Of a stretch of DNA of 20,116 bases, positions 1 to 7,199 are shown in pieces. The translations under genes and the position numbers were made by a program. A model generated the notes under the pieces. It had not been told where the DNA came from. It saw nothing but the letters and a program-made list of their open reading frames with translations, and did not search any database. The DNA is from UA16 sp042095135 (GTDB lineage Bacteria > Bacteroidota > Bacteroidia > Flavobacteriales_D > Sanyastnellaceae), in NCBI GenBank assembly GCA_042095135.1, contig JBELBV010000039.1:1-20116 (forward strand), read 5' to 3'. Each line of letters starts with the position of its first letter. Position 1 is the first letter of the stretch.

Positions 1-2369
1 CCATGCTTGGACAAGCCCAGGAGGCTGTTCAGGACTCTGCAGCGGTGCCTGTTGAAGCGGCTTTTGAGGTGGTGTGGGGCGCCTCTGATTCCACCCGAAT
101 GAATGCGATAGACTCGGACGTGGAGTTGTACGGTTCCGCTTTTGTCTCTCTGGATGACATCCGCTTGGAAGCTGACCGCATTGTGTATTCACAGGAGACA
201 AACCAAGCGTGCGCCTACGGCCGCAGGGATTCAACTGGAGCGTGGATTGGAAGGCCGATACTGACGCAGGGTGGCCAGACGTTTGAGCAGGACGAATTGT
301 GCTTCGACATGAAGTCGCGCCGCGGGTTGAGCCGGCATGCCGTGACGGTGCAAGGCGAGGCGATTTTTCACGCCGCGGTGGCCAAGCGCCAAGCCGACGA
401 ACGCATTCATGTGGCCAACGCCAAATTCACTACGTGCGACGCCGAAAATCCCCACTTCCATTTTCACCTCAAACGCGCGGTGATGATTCCCGGCGAAAAG
501 GTGGTTTCTGGGCCGTTTTACCTGAAGTTTCGGAAAATCCCGACACCGCTTGCGTTGCCCTTTGGTTGGTTTCCAACGCCCCCGGAGAAGCGCAGCCACG
601 GGCTCTTGATGCCGGGATATGGAGACGGCGGAAATTTGGGCTTTTTCCTCAAGGATCTCGGGTATTACATGCCGCTGGGCGAATACGCAGACACCCGATT
701 GACCGGCGACATCTACACCGGCGGTTCGTGGGCGATTCGCAGCAGCACCAATTACAAAATCCGTTACCGGGCGAGCGGGAATTTTAACGTGAGCTTCCAG
801 CGTCAGCGCATTGGGTTCACGGGCTTGCCAAGTTTGACCAAGCAAAACCAATTTTTCGTCCGCTGGACCCACAACCAAGACGGCCGAGCAAAGCCCAATA
901 GCCGGTTCAACACCAGCGTGAACTTTGGTTCGAACAACCACTTCCAATCCAACCTCAGCAGCACGCAGCAAGATTACCTGACCAACACCTTCCAGTCCAG
1001 CGTGCAGTGGTCCCGATCCTTTCCTGGGAAGCCTTTCAACGTCGCCATGAGCGCTCGCCATTCCCAAAATTCGCAGACCGGCAATGTCGATGTGACACTT
1101 CCCGCCTTCACCTTCAACCTACAGCGCACCAGCTTGGCGAAGTTGCTGGGCCGCACACAAGTGGGCAGCGGATTGCTCGATGAAATCGCCATCACGGGCT
1201 CCACGCGCTTTGAACAAACGATGCAGGCGCCCGATAGCGTATTCAATTCGGGCAATTGGCAGGACGTCACCTTCCGCAACGGCATCAAGCACACCGCCTC
1301 CGCCTCCACCCAAATGCGGGCGGGCTTTGTCAGTGTGACGCCCTCGTTCAATTACAATGAGTTTTGGGCTTTTCAGTCCCTTCAGGGCGATTTGATCGAA
1401 ACTGAGGAAGGAGTGGTGGAAGTACTCGATACCCTCAACGGATTTGATGCTACCCGCGATTGGCGCTTGTCGGTCAACGCCTCGACGCGGTTTTACGGGA
1501 CATTTGAACGGGGCAAGGAAAAACGCGTTCCCGCCCTGCGCCACGTGGTCAGTCCGTCGTTGGGGTTGAGCTATACCCCTCAGCGGCAGCGTACTCAGGA
1601 GGTGAGCCTGAATGACGAGAACTGGGAGTACAACCCATACAGCCTGAACCGTTTCACCCCGCTGGATATTCGTGCTTCTGGTGCCGTCAACCTCAGCGTG
1701 TCCCAGAACCTCGAGGCGAAGGTGCGCGACAAAGTGACCGGCGATCTGCGCAAGGTGCGGCTCATTGACAACATCGTCACCTCTGCGAATTACAACCTGA
1801 TTGCCGATTCGCTCGGGCTGAGCGACATTGTGACCCGCGGTAATACCGATTTGTTCAACCGGATGCGGATCAACTTCGGTGCAACGCACAGCGCTTATGC
1901 TCGGGATTCGACGGGGCAACGCATCGACCAATTTTTGTGGGAGACCGGAGAAGGTACGTTGCGCTTGACCCGCGCCAACCTCGCTTTCGGGAGCAATTTT
2001 AAAGGGGGAGAGGAAACGATATTTCCCTGGAATTGCCGGGTGGATTACAACTTTGACATGCGCAAGAGCTGGCAGCAAGCCGCCCAATCCGATACGCTCA
2101 TCATCAACCAATCCGCGCGCGTGCGAGGTTCGATTCGCATCGCCGAAAAATGGAACGTGGACGTGAACGGGGGGTACGATTTCATCAACCGCGAATTGAC
2201 CCCAACACAGCTCGACATTCGGTGGGACCTGCACTGCTGGGAACTATCTGTTAATTGGGTACCCATCGGCATCCGCAAAAGCATCTACGTGCGCCTCAAC
2301 ATCAAGTCGTCGATGCTCAAGGACTTGAAACTGGAATTCCGCGACAGCGACCTGCCGTTTTTGTACTGA
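1..2369 (+). CDS. lptD: LptD-like LPS-assembly outer-membrane protein, 5' end outside window
   Basis: The product resembles the Bacteroidota form of LptD, the outer-membrane beta-barrel that inserts lipopolysaccharide into the outer leaflet. About 788 residues are visible from a methionine codon at position 3. No signal peptide is visible, so the true start probably lies left of the window. The N-terminal 170 or so residues look like an OstA/LptA-type beta-jellyroll (alternating segments such as VELYGSAFVSLDDIRLEADRI). A conserved-looking stretch around residues 175-205 (GPFYLKFRKIPTPLALPFGWFP) leads into a long barrel region rich in aromatic, Asn and Ser residues, with alternating strands up to a C-terminal aromatic residue (PFLY), as is usual for outer-membrane barrels. 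It converges on the small minus-strand gene at 2373 with only 3 bases between stops. The family assignment rests on overall pattern, not on an alignment. Confidence 0.82.
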   Translation, partial: MLGQAQEAVQDSAAVPVEAAFEVVWGASDSTRMNAIDSDVELYGSAFVSLDDIRLEADRIVYSQETNQACAYGRRDSTGAWIGRPILTQGGQTFEQDELCFDMKSRRGLSRHAVTVQGEAIFHAAVAKRQADERIHVANAKFTTCDAENPHFHFHLKRAVMIPGEKVVSGPFYLKFRKIPTPLALPFGWFPTPPEKRSHGLLMPGYGDGGNLGFFLKDLGYYMPLGEYADTRLTGDIYTGGSWAIRSSTNYKIRYRASGNFNVSFQRQRIGFTGLPSLTKQNQFFVRWTHNQDGRAKPNSRFNTSVNFGSNNHFQSNLSSTQQDYLTNTFQSSVQWSRSFPGKPFNVAMSARHSQNSQTGNVDVTLPAFTFNLQRTSLAKLLGRTQVGSGLLDEIAITGSTRFEQTMQAPDSVFNSGNWQDVTFRNGIKHTASASTQMRAGFVSVTPSFNYNEFWAFQSLQGDLIETEEGVVEVLDTLNGFDATRDWRLSVNASTRFYGTFERGKEKRVPALRHVVSPSLGLSYTPQRQRTQEVSLNDENWEYNPYSLNRFTPLDIRASGAVNLSVSQNLEAKVRDKVTGDLRKVRLIDNIVTSANYNLIADSLGLSDIVTRGNTDLFNRMRINFGATHSAYARDSTGQRIDQFLWETGEGTLRLTRANLAFGSNFKGGEETIFPWNCRVDYNFDMRKSWQQAAQSDTLIINQSARVRGSIRIAEKWNVDVNGGYDFINRELTPTQLDIRWDLHCWELSVNWVPIGIRKSIYVRLNIKSSMLKDLKLEFRDSDLPFLY

Positions 2370-2372
2370 GGA

Positions 2373-2537
2373 TCAGCGGCCGAACCAGCGCACCAGCATC
2401 ACCACCAAGCACACGAGGAACATCAAGAAACTGATCTTGTTGACCCCGTGCATCATGCGCAGGCTGATCCCAGCTTCTTCGTCGCGGTGAAACAAGTTGG
2501 CCGGGTTCAAGTAGTAGAGGATTTTCTTGAAAAACAT
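2373..2537 (-). CDS. Small single-pass membrane protein, DUF6728-like (54 aa)
   Basis: This short gene encodes 54 residues starting MFFKKILYYLNPANLFHRDE and ending in a hydrophobic segment (about residues 35-50, FLMFLVCLVVMLVRW) followed by a short basic tail. The central motif LRMMHGVNKIS just before the membrane segment resembles the small Bacteroidota family DUF6728 as I recall it. The start codon lies 3 bases after the ridA stop, with no separate promoter, so the two genes are almost certainly co-transcribed and probably translationally coupled. The family has no known function to my knowledge. The gene is short enough to be missed by length-filtered gene callers; the supporting evidence is its position, the clear membrane helix and the family-like motif. 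Confidence 0.78.
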   Translation of the reverse strand: MFFKKILYYLNPANLFHRDEEAGISLRMMHGVNKISFLMFLVCLVVMLVRWFGR

Positions 2538-2540
2538 GGT

Positions 2541-2924
2541 TCAGCGTTTTCGGTGGGCAATGACAGAAATTTCTACGCGCGCCCCTTTGGGCAATCCGGA
2601 GACAAAGACCGCCTCACGCGCCGGGAACGGCTCAGGAAGGGTGCTGCGGTAGGTAGCATCCATTCCAGCATAATCGCCGGAATCGATGAGGAAAACGGTG
2701 GCCTTGACCACGCACTCCAAGCCCAATCCCGCCGCCTCAAGCACACGTGTCACGTTGCTCAAGCTCTGCGCCGTCGCGGCTTCGATGGATTCAGCCACCA
2801 ATTCCCCGGTCTTCGGGTTCAATGGGATTTGGCCGCTGACGAAGACCAGGTCTCCGGCTTCGACGGCTTGGCTGTAGGCGGCAACCGGCGCTGCCGCATT
2901 GGAGGATGAAATCGGATTGGACAT
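2541..2924 (-). CDS. ridA: RidA family reactive enamine/imine deaminase
   Basis: The 127-residue product has the full length and motifs of RidA (YjgF/YER057c/UK114) proteins, which hydrolyse reactive enamine/imine intermediates such as 2-aminoacrylate made by PLP enzymes. Visible features are the N-terminal AAPVAAYSQAV motif (Tyr17-Ser-Gln), the segment SGQIPLNPKTGEL, the FPAR motif holding Arg103 (equivalent to the catalytic arginine that binds the substrate carboxylate), and the C-terminal KGARVEISVIA strand. The protein is cytosolic and forms trimers in the family. It is divergent from the amidotransferase gene at 2975 with a 50-base spacer. A weak -7-like box (TAGTTTCG read on the minus strand, 2929-2936) is very close to the start. 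The downstream small membrane protein gene follows after 3 bases. Confidence 0.93.
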   Translation of the reverse strand: MSNPISSSNAAAPVAAYSQAVEAGDLVFVSGQIPLNPKTGELVAESIEAATAQSLSNVTRVLEAAGLGLECVVKATVFLIDSGDYAGMDATYRSTLPEPFPAREAVFVSGLPKGARVEISVIAHRKR

Positions 2925-2949
2925 GGTGCGAAACTACGGAGGGATTTCC

Positions 2950-2957
2950 CACCTTTG
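2950..2957 (+). promoter_or_regulatory. Candidate Bacteroidota -7 box (CACCTTTG) for trpG-like gene
   Basis: CACCTTTG matches the Bacteroidota -7 consensus TAnnTTTG at all but one position and ends 17 bases before the ATG at 2975. That would give a very short leader, in keeping with other starts in this window. No clear -33 TTTG element is seen at the expected distance, so this is a suggestion only. Confidence 0.4.
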
Positions 2958-2974
2958 CATGCTAAAGTTCCCAG

Positions 2975-3628
2975 ATGCACATCCTGCTGGTAGACAATTA
3001 CGATTCCTTTACATGGAACATCGAACACATCCTCGTGAGCGCGGGCGCACAAGTGGATGTGGTGCGCAATGATGTGATCAATCCGCACGCTGTCGTTCAA
3101 TTTGACGGCCTTGTGTTGTCACCCGGCCCAGGCATTCCCGATGAAGCTGGCCAATTGATGCGTATCATCCCCATCGCCGCTGCGCACAGCGTGCCGACCT
3201 TAGGCGTGTGCCTCGGAATGCAGGCCATCGCCGAGCATTTCGGCGGAACGTTACGCAACCTCGATCAGGTCCTTCACGGGCAAGCGTCGCTCCTGACAGA
3301 ACTCCTGTCAGAAGGCGTGTTGGCAGGGTTACAGCCGCCGGTTCAAATCGGGCATTACCACAGCTGGGTGGTGGACGACGTGGAGTTGCCGGCCAACCTG
3401 GAGATTACGGCCCGCAATGGGGCGGGCCTGCCAATGGCCCTACGGCACCGTACGTTACCCCTCGAAGCCGTGCAGTTTCACCCTGAATCGGTATTGACGC
3501 CTGACGGCAAAACCATGCTCAGCAATTGGCTTCGTGGGGTGGCTGAACACCGCAAGGATCAACCGGTGGACCGGTCCGCTATTCCCATTTGGCTGGAAGA
3601 AAAAAGCCCCAGCACCGAGCGGTACTGA
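2975..3628 (+). CDS. trpG: Anthranilate / aminodeoxychorismate synthase glutaminase subunit
   Basis: This 217-residue class I glutamine amidotransferase supplies ammonia to a chorismate-using synthase, either TrpE (tryptophan) or PabB (folate). The N-terminus LLVDNYDSFTWNIEH is typical of TrpG/PabA. The oxyanion region is LSPGPGIPDEAG. The nucleophile is Cys79 in GVCLGMQAI, and the His169/Glu171 pair lies in AVQFHPESVLT, so the catalytic triad is intact. HYHSW at about 127-131 is also family-typical. The protein extends about 45 residues past the Glu, with a polar tail slightly longer than usual. Neither trpE nor pabB is adjacent, so the partner cannot be decided here; one subunit may serve both pathways. 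The last codons and stop lie inside a hairpin that looks like a terminator for the opposite strand. Confidence 0.9.
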   Translation: MHILLVDNYDSFTWNIEHILVSAGAQVDVVRNDVINPHAVVQFDGLVLSPGPGIPDEAGQLMRIIPIAAAHSVPTLGVCLGMQAIAEHFGGTLRNLDQVLHGQASLLTELLSEGVLAGLQPPVQIGHYHSWVVDDVELPANLEITARNGAGLPMALRHRTLPLEAVQFHPESVLTPDGKTMLSNWLRGVAEHRKDQPVDRSAIPIWLEEKSPSTERY

Positions 3629-3634
3629 GGCTTT
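3600..3634 (-). terminator. Intrinsic terminator for the minus-strand lipoprotein operon
   Basis: Positions 3603-3608 (AAAGCC) pair with 3629-3634 (GGCTTT). The stem continues inward with 3610-3612 against 3625-3627 and 3614-3616 against 3621-3623, with two single mismatches and the loop GAGC. On the minus strand the stem is followed directly by six T residues (3605-3600), as expected of a Rho-independent terminator. It ends transcripts from the operon starting at 7076. The hairpin includes the stop codon of the plus-strand amidotransferase gene. On the plus strand only three T residues lie at the end of the stem, so termination in that direction is less convincing. Confidence 0.7.
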
Positions 3635-3639
3635 GAATG

Positions 3640-3670
3640 CAGTGATTCGAGTCTGGCAGGAGAATCACTG
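3640..3670. repeat. Perfect 9-bp inverted repeat with 13-base loop
   Basis: CAGTGATTC at 3640-3648 is the exact reverse complement of GAATCACTG at 3662-3670. It spans the stop codon of the small lipoprotein gene (3665-3667) and lies just ahead of the U-tract terminator in the minus-strand direction. It may strengthen termination or protect the 3' end of the mRNA. Confidence 0.6.
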
Positions 3671-4246
3671 GTTGCGGTAGTTCGACATCACTTCTTCAAA
3701 CGTTTCCTTGAACTGGTCGTAGTTGTACTCAGCGCGGATACGTTCTTCTTGCTGAAGCCCTTCGACGTAGGCGTCCGCCAACTGTGCACCGCTTAATTCG
3801 ATAGCGAGGTAGGCGATGTACTTCTTTTCCTCGGTCATGGTGAGCTCTTGGCAAATGGTAATCGCCCCGGTGAGCTTCTTATTGACGATGGTGCGCGACA
3901 ATTCGTTGAATTTGCTTGTGGCCTCTTCTTTCGTTCCGAAGCCCAACTGAGTGGCTTGGTTTTCAGCAACGATTTCAACCGTGGCTTCAACGGCACGGGC
4001 CAACGTGGCTTCAGCGTTTTGGCGGGCAATTTTCTTCGCGATCTCGCGCTGTGGGCTCGTGCCTGTCGCTGAGGCGCGGAAGAATTCGCTGTTGGTCAGG
4101 AATTCAGGTCCTGAGCAGTATTCAACAATGCGGACTTCTCCGCGGGTTACGGGTGTAGACGCGGTGTCTTTGTTGCCCTTGCAACCGGTCAATGCGAAAG
4201 CTCCGGCGGCAGCGCAAAGCATGATGGAGGAGAGTTTCATGTTCAT
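3665..4246 (-). CDS. Small predicted outer-membrane lipoprotein, LPP20-like
   Basis: Starting at the methionine at 4246, the 193-residue product has a lipoprotein signal peptide (MNMKLSSIML onward) with lipobox ALTGC and lipidated Cys22. An upstream in-frame methionine at 4315 would bury this signal peptide behind 23 polar residues and is rejected. The mature part contains an alanine-rich helical stretch (REIAKKIARQNAEATLARAVEA cut into heptad-like units) followed by a mixed region, an arrangement like LPP20-type lipoproteins. The C-terminal 45 residues are strongly charged and probably helical. It is the third gene of the operon, 92 bases after the preceding stop; a CATCTTTG box on the minus strand (4318-4325) could be an extra promoter. 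The function is unknown; envelope anchoring is inferred only from the signal. Confidence 0.75.
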   Translation of the reverse strand: MNMKLSSIMLCAAAGAFALTGCKGNKDTASTPVTRGEVRIVEYCSGPEFLTNSEFFRASATGTSPQREIAKKIARQNAEATLARAVEATVEIVAENQATQLGFGTKEEATSKFNELSRTIVNKKLTGAITICQELTMTEEKKYIAYLAIELSGAQLADAYVEGLQQEERIRAEYNYDQFKETFEEVMSNYRNQ

Positions 4247-4338
4247 GGGGTTGGTGTTTTCAATGGTGTTTGCATTCTGAACTTCAATTAGCATGCCAAC
4301 TTCGTTCGGTTGCACGTCAAAGATGAATGATTCTGTGG

Positions 4339-5709
4339 TTATTGGTACAAGGCTTGGATTAATTTCTTGAGAAAAGCCCCTTCAATTTCCGCTTGCGCTT
4401 TGCGGTACGCGGCGTCGTGGGCCTTGGTCCAGTCGAGTTGCACGCCCTTGACGTCGGTTAAATTCTGACGCAGGATGGGTTGGCCTTCGCTGTTTTTGAG
4501 GACCGCAGAGGCGTTCAGCATAACAGTGTAAAACCCCGAAGCCGATCCCGCTTCCCGGGTGTTCGCTTCCAGTTCCAAGACCATATCCGCGTCTGCTGCG
4601 CGCTCTACCCATTGAATGCCGCGGGCGTTCAACCCTTGGGCGATGGCGTTTTTCAATTGCGACGAAGCCGAGGGTTTGCCATTGATGCGCTCCACGGTGT
4701 GGAGGTGAACCGTCGGGGTCTCAAGGACAATGGGCACCGTCACCGATGGTGTGGGCAGCCCTTGAATCAAGCGCTGAACAGGTGAATCCTTCAACCGGGG
4801 CGACAGGTCATCCATTCGGACCTCCAAGCGCATTTCCGCGCTTTTGACGCCGGGTTCGAATTGACCGATGTCGAAGGTACACTGGCCATCACTATTGGTG
4901 CTCAGGCTGGCCGTTTTGGGCAGTGTGCCTCGGTTGTAGCGCGACCATACCGGAATCTGGGCTGCAGGCGCTCCAGCGAACAGGGCTTTGCACGCCAAGG
5001 TCCCTTGGTACCGATCGGAGAACGACAAGCGCAGGGTGTTGGCCCCAGGTTGTAACGATAAATCCGCCAGCACTTGGGAAATGCCATCGAGGCAAGCCCG
5101 GTCAAGTGCCACGTTTCCGCCGGGTGTGTTCCATTCGTTCAGCTCACCCCAGTACGCCTCCAGCGTTTCCAACCCGCGGATGTAAAAGTCCAAAGCGGCA
5201 GCAACGCGGCCTTCGGCTCGTGCGTTTTCTGCGCTCATCCAGTGGCCGCCTGCGACTTCGAGCGTCGCCATTTTGCGCTCGTTGCGGATGCGCTCGTACG
5301 TGGCCTTGCTCAGCCGGTAGTAGGCCCAGATGTCCGTCGCGTCTTCATAGGTGCCGACCAACTCGTACTCCTCCAGGTCTTCGGCACTGGCGCTTGAAAT
5401 GCGTTCTGCGAAATTCTGACCTGCCACGCCCTGAAATTGGGTGGTGTTTAGGATGGAGGTGCTTTCGATGACCACGCGGATTTGACCAGCCATATCGGCG
5501 AGGGCACGCTTTTTGGCGGTAGCATCAGCGTCGGTGCCGAACTGCATTTTGCTGGCACTCGACACGCCGATGTAGTACGAGGAGAGGATGGGACGTTGAA
5601 CCACCCATTCCGGCGGAGCGGCCCACTTCTGGGTGCCACCACAGCCGCTCAGTCCCACGAGCAGAGCGACGACTCCGCCCAAGAGCATGGTGCGAATGGT
5701 GCCACTCAT
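4339..5709 (-). CDS. LPP20 family outer-membrane lipoprotein
   Basis: The 456-residue product begins with a lipoprotein signal peptide and the lipobox GLSGC (Cys23). Residues 30-150 resemble the LPP20 domain: PPEWV, then YYIGVSSA, then an Ala/Asp-rich helix (DADATAKKRALADMAGQIRV) and VIESTS. A middle section (about 160-330) has extended beta character. The last 120 residues, with a pattern of paired helices and strands (LKNAIAQGLNARGIQWVERA, then ADADMVLELEA), look like a separate alpha/beta domain. The start codon overlaps the stop of the preceding CsgG-like gene by 4 bases (ATGA), so the two are translationally coupled and probably made in fixed ratio. LPP20 relatives occur with flagellar, curli-like or cell-wall lipoproteins; the actual role here is not known. 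Confidence 0.8.
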   Translation of the reverse strand: MSGTIRTMLLGGVVALLVGLSGCGGTQKWAAPPEWVVQRPILSSYYIGVSSASKMQFGTDADATAKKRALADMAGQIRVVIESTSILNTTQFQGVAGQNFAERISSASAEDLEEYELVGTYEDATDIWAYYRLSKATYERIRNERKMATLEVAGGHWMSAENARAEGRVAAALDFYIRGLETLEAYWGELNEWNTPGGNVALDRACLDGISQVLADLSLQPGANTLRLSFSDRYQGTLACKALFAGAPAAQIPVWSRYNRGTLPKTASLSTNSDGQCTFDIGQFEPGVKSAEMRLEVRMDDLSPRLKDSPVQRLIQGLPTPSVTVPIVLETPTVHLHTVERINGKPSASSQLKNAIAQGLNARGIQWVERAADADMVLELEANTREAGSASGFYTVMLNASAVLKNSEGQPILRQNLTDVKGVQLDWTKAHDAAYRKAQAEIEGAFLKKLIQALYQ

Positions 5710-7076
5710 GGTACCAGGCGTTTGAGTTCAGTCTCGACCAAATTGCGGACTCCCTTGGAGCAATCCAACACCAACGCGTCGACCATGCTGGATTCCGATT
5801 GCAACTCGGTGCGGCCGTTGAGCTTGCGGGACAGTCCAGTGCGGCTGCCTCGGTTGCCGCTGGAGTTGGCCGGGTGCAGTTTGTTTGCATTGCCGCTGTA
5901 CCGTGCGTATTCAATTTCATCTCGGGAACTGCGCTTAAGCATCTCCGACATTTCAGTTTTCCCAGTTTCGAGCGAAATCAGTTGGATTTGAATGGTTAAG
6001 TCCACGGCGCGGGTGCGCTTGTACTCTTGGTAGGTCACCTTGCGGTAACGGGTTTCGTACACCTTTTTGCCCTCCTCATTGACCTTTTCCACTTTGTAGC
6101 TTTCGAATCCCTGGCGATCGAATTTTTGCAAGCTTGACGTCCGAACATCGCAGGAGACTACGGTGCCTTTGAGGATGGCTTTGGCGCCCACCATGCTCCC
6201 GACCTCGACCGACGTATTCCCATCGACCACACCGCTGAGGGCCAGTTGCTGTTCTTGGAGGATGATTTCTTGGTTCTCCCGATCGACTAGGACTAAGAAC
6301 GGGTCGCTACTTTCTGCAACAGACTGCTGCACGAAGGACCGAAGCTTGGTGTCCATGCCAGCCCGGTTGGAGCCGTTTTCGAATTCGACCAAAGCCAAGG
6401 CAAACCGGCCATTGTCCAGTACTTCGGTTTTCAATTCCGCCGCGTCTTTATAGCCGTTGTCCCGCGCCGTGACGGCGTTGAGTTCATTGAGGGCTGTTCG
6501 CCAGTGCAGGCGTTCGATGGCCGCCGAGGCATCACGGTAATGAGGCTCGCAGTACGCCACGTCCGCGAGGTGTTTTGCGTCTTCGTAATCCGCTTGCAGT
6601 CGCACGATTTCTGTGAATTGCGTGAGTGCATCTGCGAAATCTTCTGTTTCCAATGCGGTCAATCCCGCTTGGTACAATTCGTCCATGTGGGCGTCCTTGA
6701 CCTGCTCGTACGCTTGGCGTGCGCTTTCCATGAAAAGCAGCCGAATACCCAATTTCGTGACCCTTGCGTTGTACGCTTCTGCGGCTTCAAATGCCGCGAC
6801 GGCCCGGGCCCGGTCGTTGGCCATGCGCGCTTCGTCAAATTGCCGTAAGTGGTCATTCAATACCCATTGCCCTGCGCGCTGCAAGCCGGCGAGTGCCTCC
6901 GTGTTGGTTGCTTTTTTCTGGACAGCTGTGTAGTAAAATCCAGCGGCTTGTGTCATCATGCCCACCTCTTCCATTTTGAGTCCGCGTTTGGTGTAGGCCT
7001 TGGAACCTGAGCATCCGGTTCCCCACGCCATAATGGCAAGGGCAATCAGCATGAAGGTGAAGCGGGTGGAAGGCAT
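5706..7076 (-). CDS. TPR-containing CsgG/LpoB-like lipoprotein
   Basis: Using the methionine at 7076, the protein has 456 residues with a lipoprotein signal peptide and lipobox WGTGC (Cys22). A start at 7133 would add 19 residues ahead of the signal peptide and is disfavoured. Residues 33-215 are helical and contain TPR-like units (for example YQAGLTALETEDFADALTQF). Residues 260-306 carry a signature seen in the CsgG/LpoB superfamily: FLVLVDRENQEIILQEQ, LALSG, then VEVGSMVGAKAILKGTVV. These proteins are periplasmic lipoproteins that bind partners such as cell-wall synthases or form outer-membrane export channels. The C-terminal 100 residues are charged. This is the first gene of a three-lipoprotein operon and is divergent from the dehydrogenase at 7200. 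Specific substrate or partner cannot be told from the sequence. Confidence 0.78.
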   Translation of the reverse strand: MPSTRFTFMLIALAIMAWGTGCSGSKAYTKRGLKMEEVGMMTQAAGFYYTAVQKKATNTEALAGLQRAGQWVLNDHLRQFDEARMANDRARAVAAFEAAEAYNARVTKLGIRLLFMESARQAYEQVKDAHMDELYQAGLTALETEDFADALTQFTEIVRLQADYEDAKHLADVAYCEPHYRDASAAIERLHWRTALNELNAVTARDNGYKDAAELKTEVLDNGRFALALVEFENGSNRAGMDTKLRSFVQQSVAESSDPFLVLVDRENQEIILQEQQLALSGVVDGNTSVEVGSMVGAKAILKGTVVSCDVRTSSLQKFDRQGFESYKVEKVNEEGKKVYETRYRKVTYQEYKRTRAVDLTIQIQLISLETGKTEMSEMLKRSSRDEIEYARYSGNANKLHPANSSGNRGSRTGLSRKLNGRTELQSESSMVDALVLDCSKGVRNLVETELKRLVP

Positions 7077-7167
7077 GGGCGTAAAATGAGAGCGCAAGTT
7101 AATGGCTAATGCAGCCAATCGAGCGAATTTCATGCCAACCTCATGGCCCGACAGCAGAGGCTGTCCC

Positions 7168-7175
7168 TACCTTTG
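7168..7175 (+). promoter_or_regulatory. Bacteroidota -7 box (TACCTTTG) for the saccharopine dehydrogenase gene
   Basis: TACCTTTG is an exact match to the TAnnTTTG consensus, 24 bases before the ATG at 7200. It lies downstream of the alternative in-frame ATG at 7143, which argues that the real start is 7200. No obvious -33 element is seen. The 123-base spacer between divergent genes (7077-7199) holds nothing else that I can identify. Confidence 0.6.
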
Positions 7176-7199
7176 AGAGCGAACCACAAAAATCACGGC

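Noticed and set aside
231..1067. Long minus-strand open frame inside lptD
   Set aside because: Antisense to a well-supported gene. The translated sequence is rich in Arg, His, Val and Gly with no domain pattern, as expected of a shadow frame in GC-rich DNA.
1119..2234. 371-residue minus-strand frame inside lptD
   Set aside because: Same reason: composition typical of antisense shadow, no motif, and it overlaps a coherent beta-barrel frame for its whole length.
7143..7199. N-terminal extension of the saccharopine dehydrogenase to an ATG at 7143
   Set aside because: The extension precedes the Rossmann fold, has no family character, and contains the exact -7 promoter box at 7168-7175.
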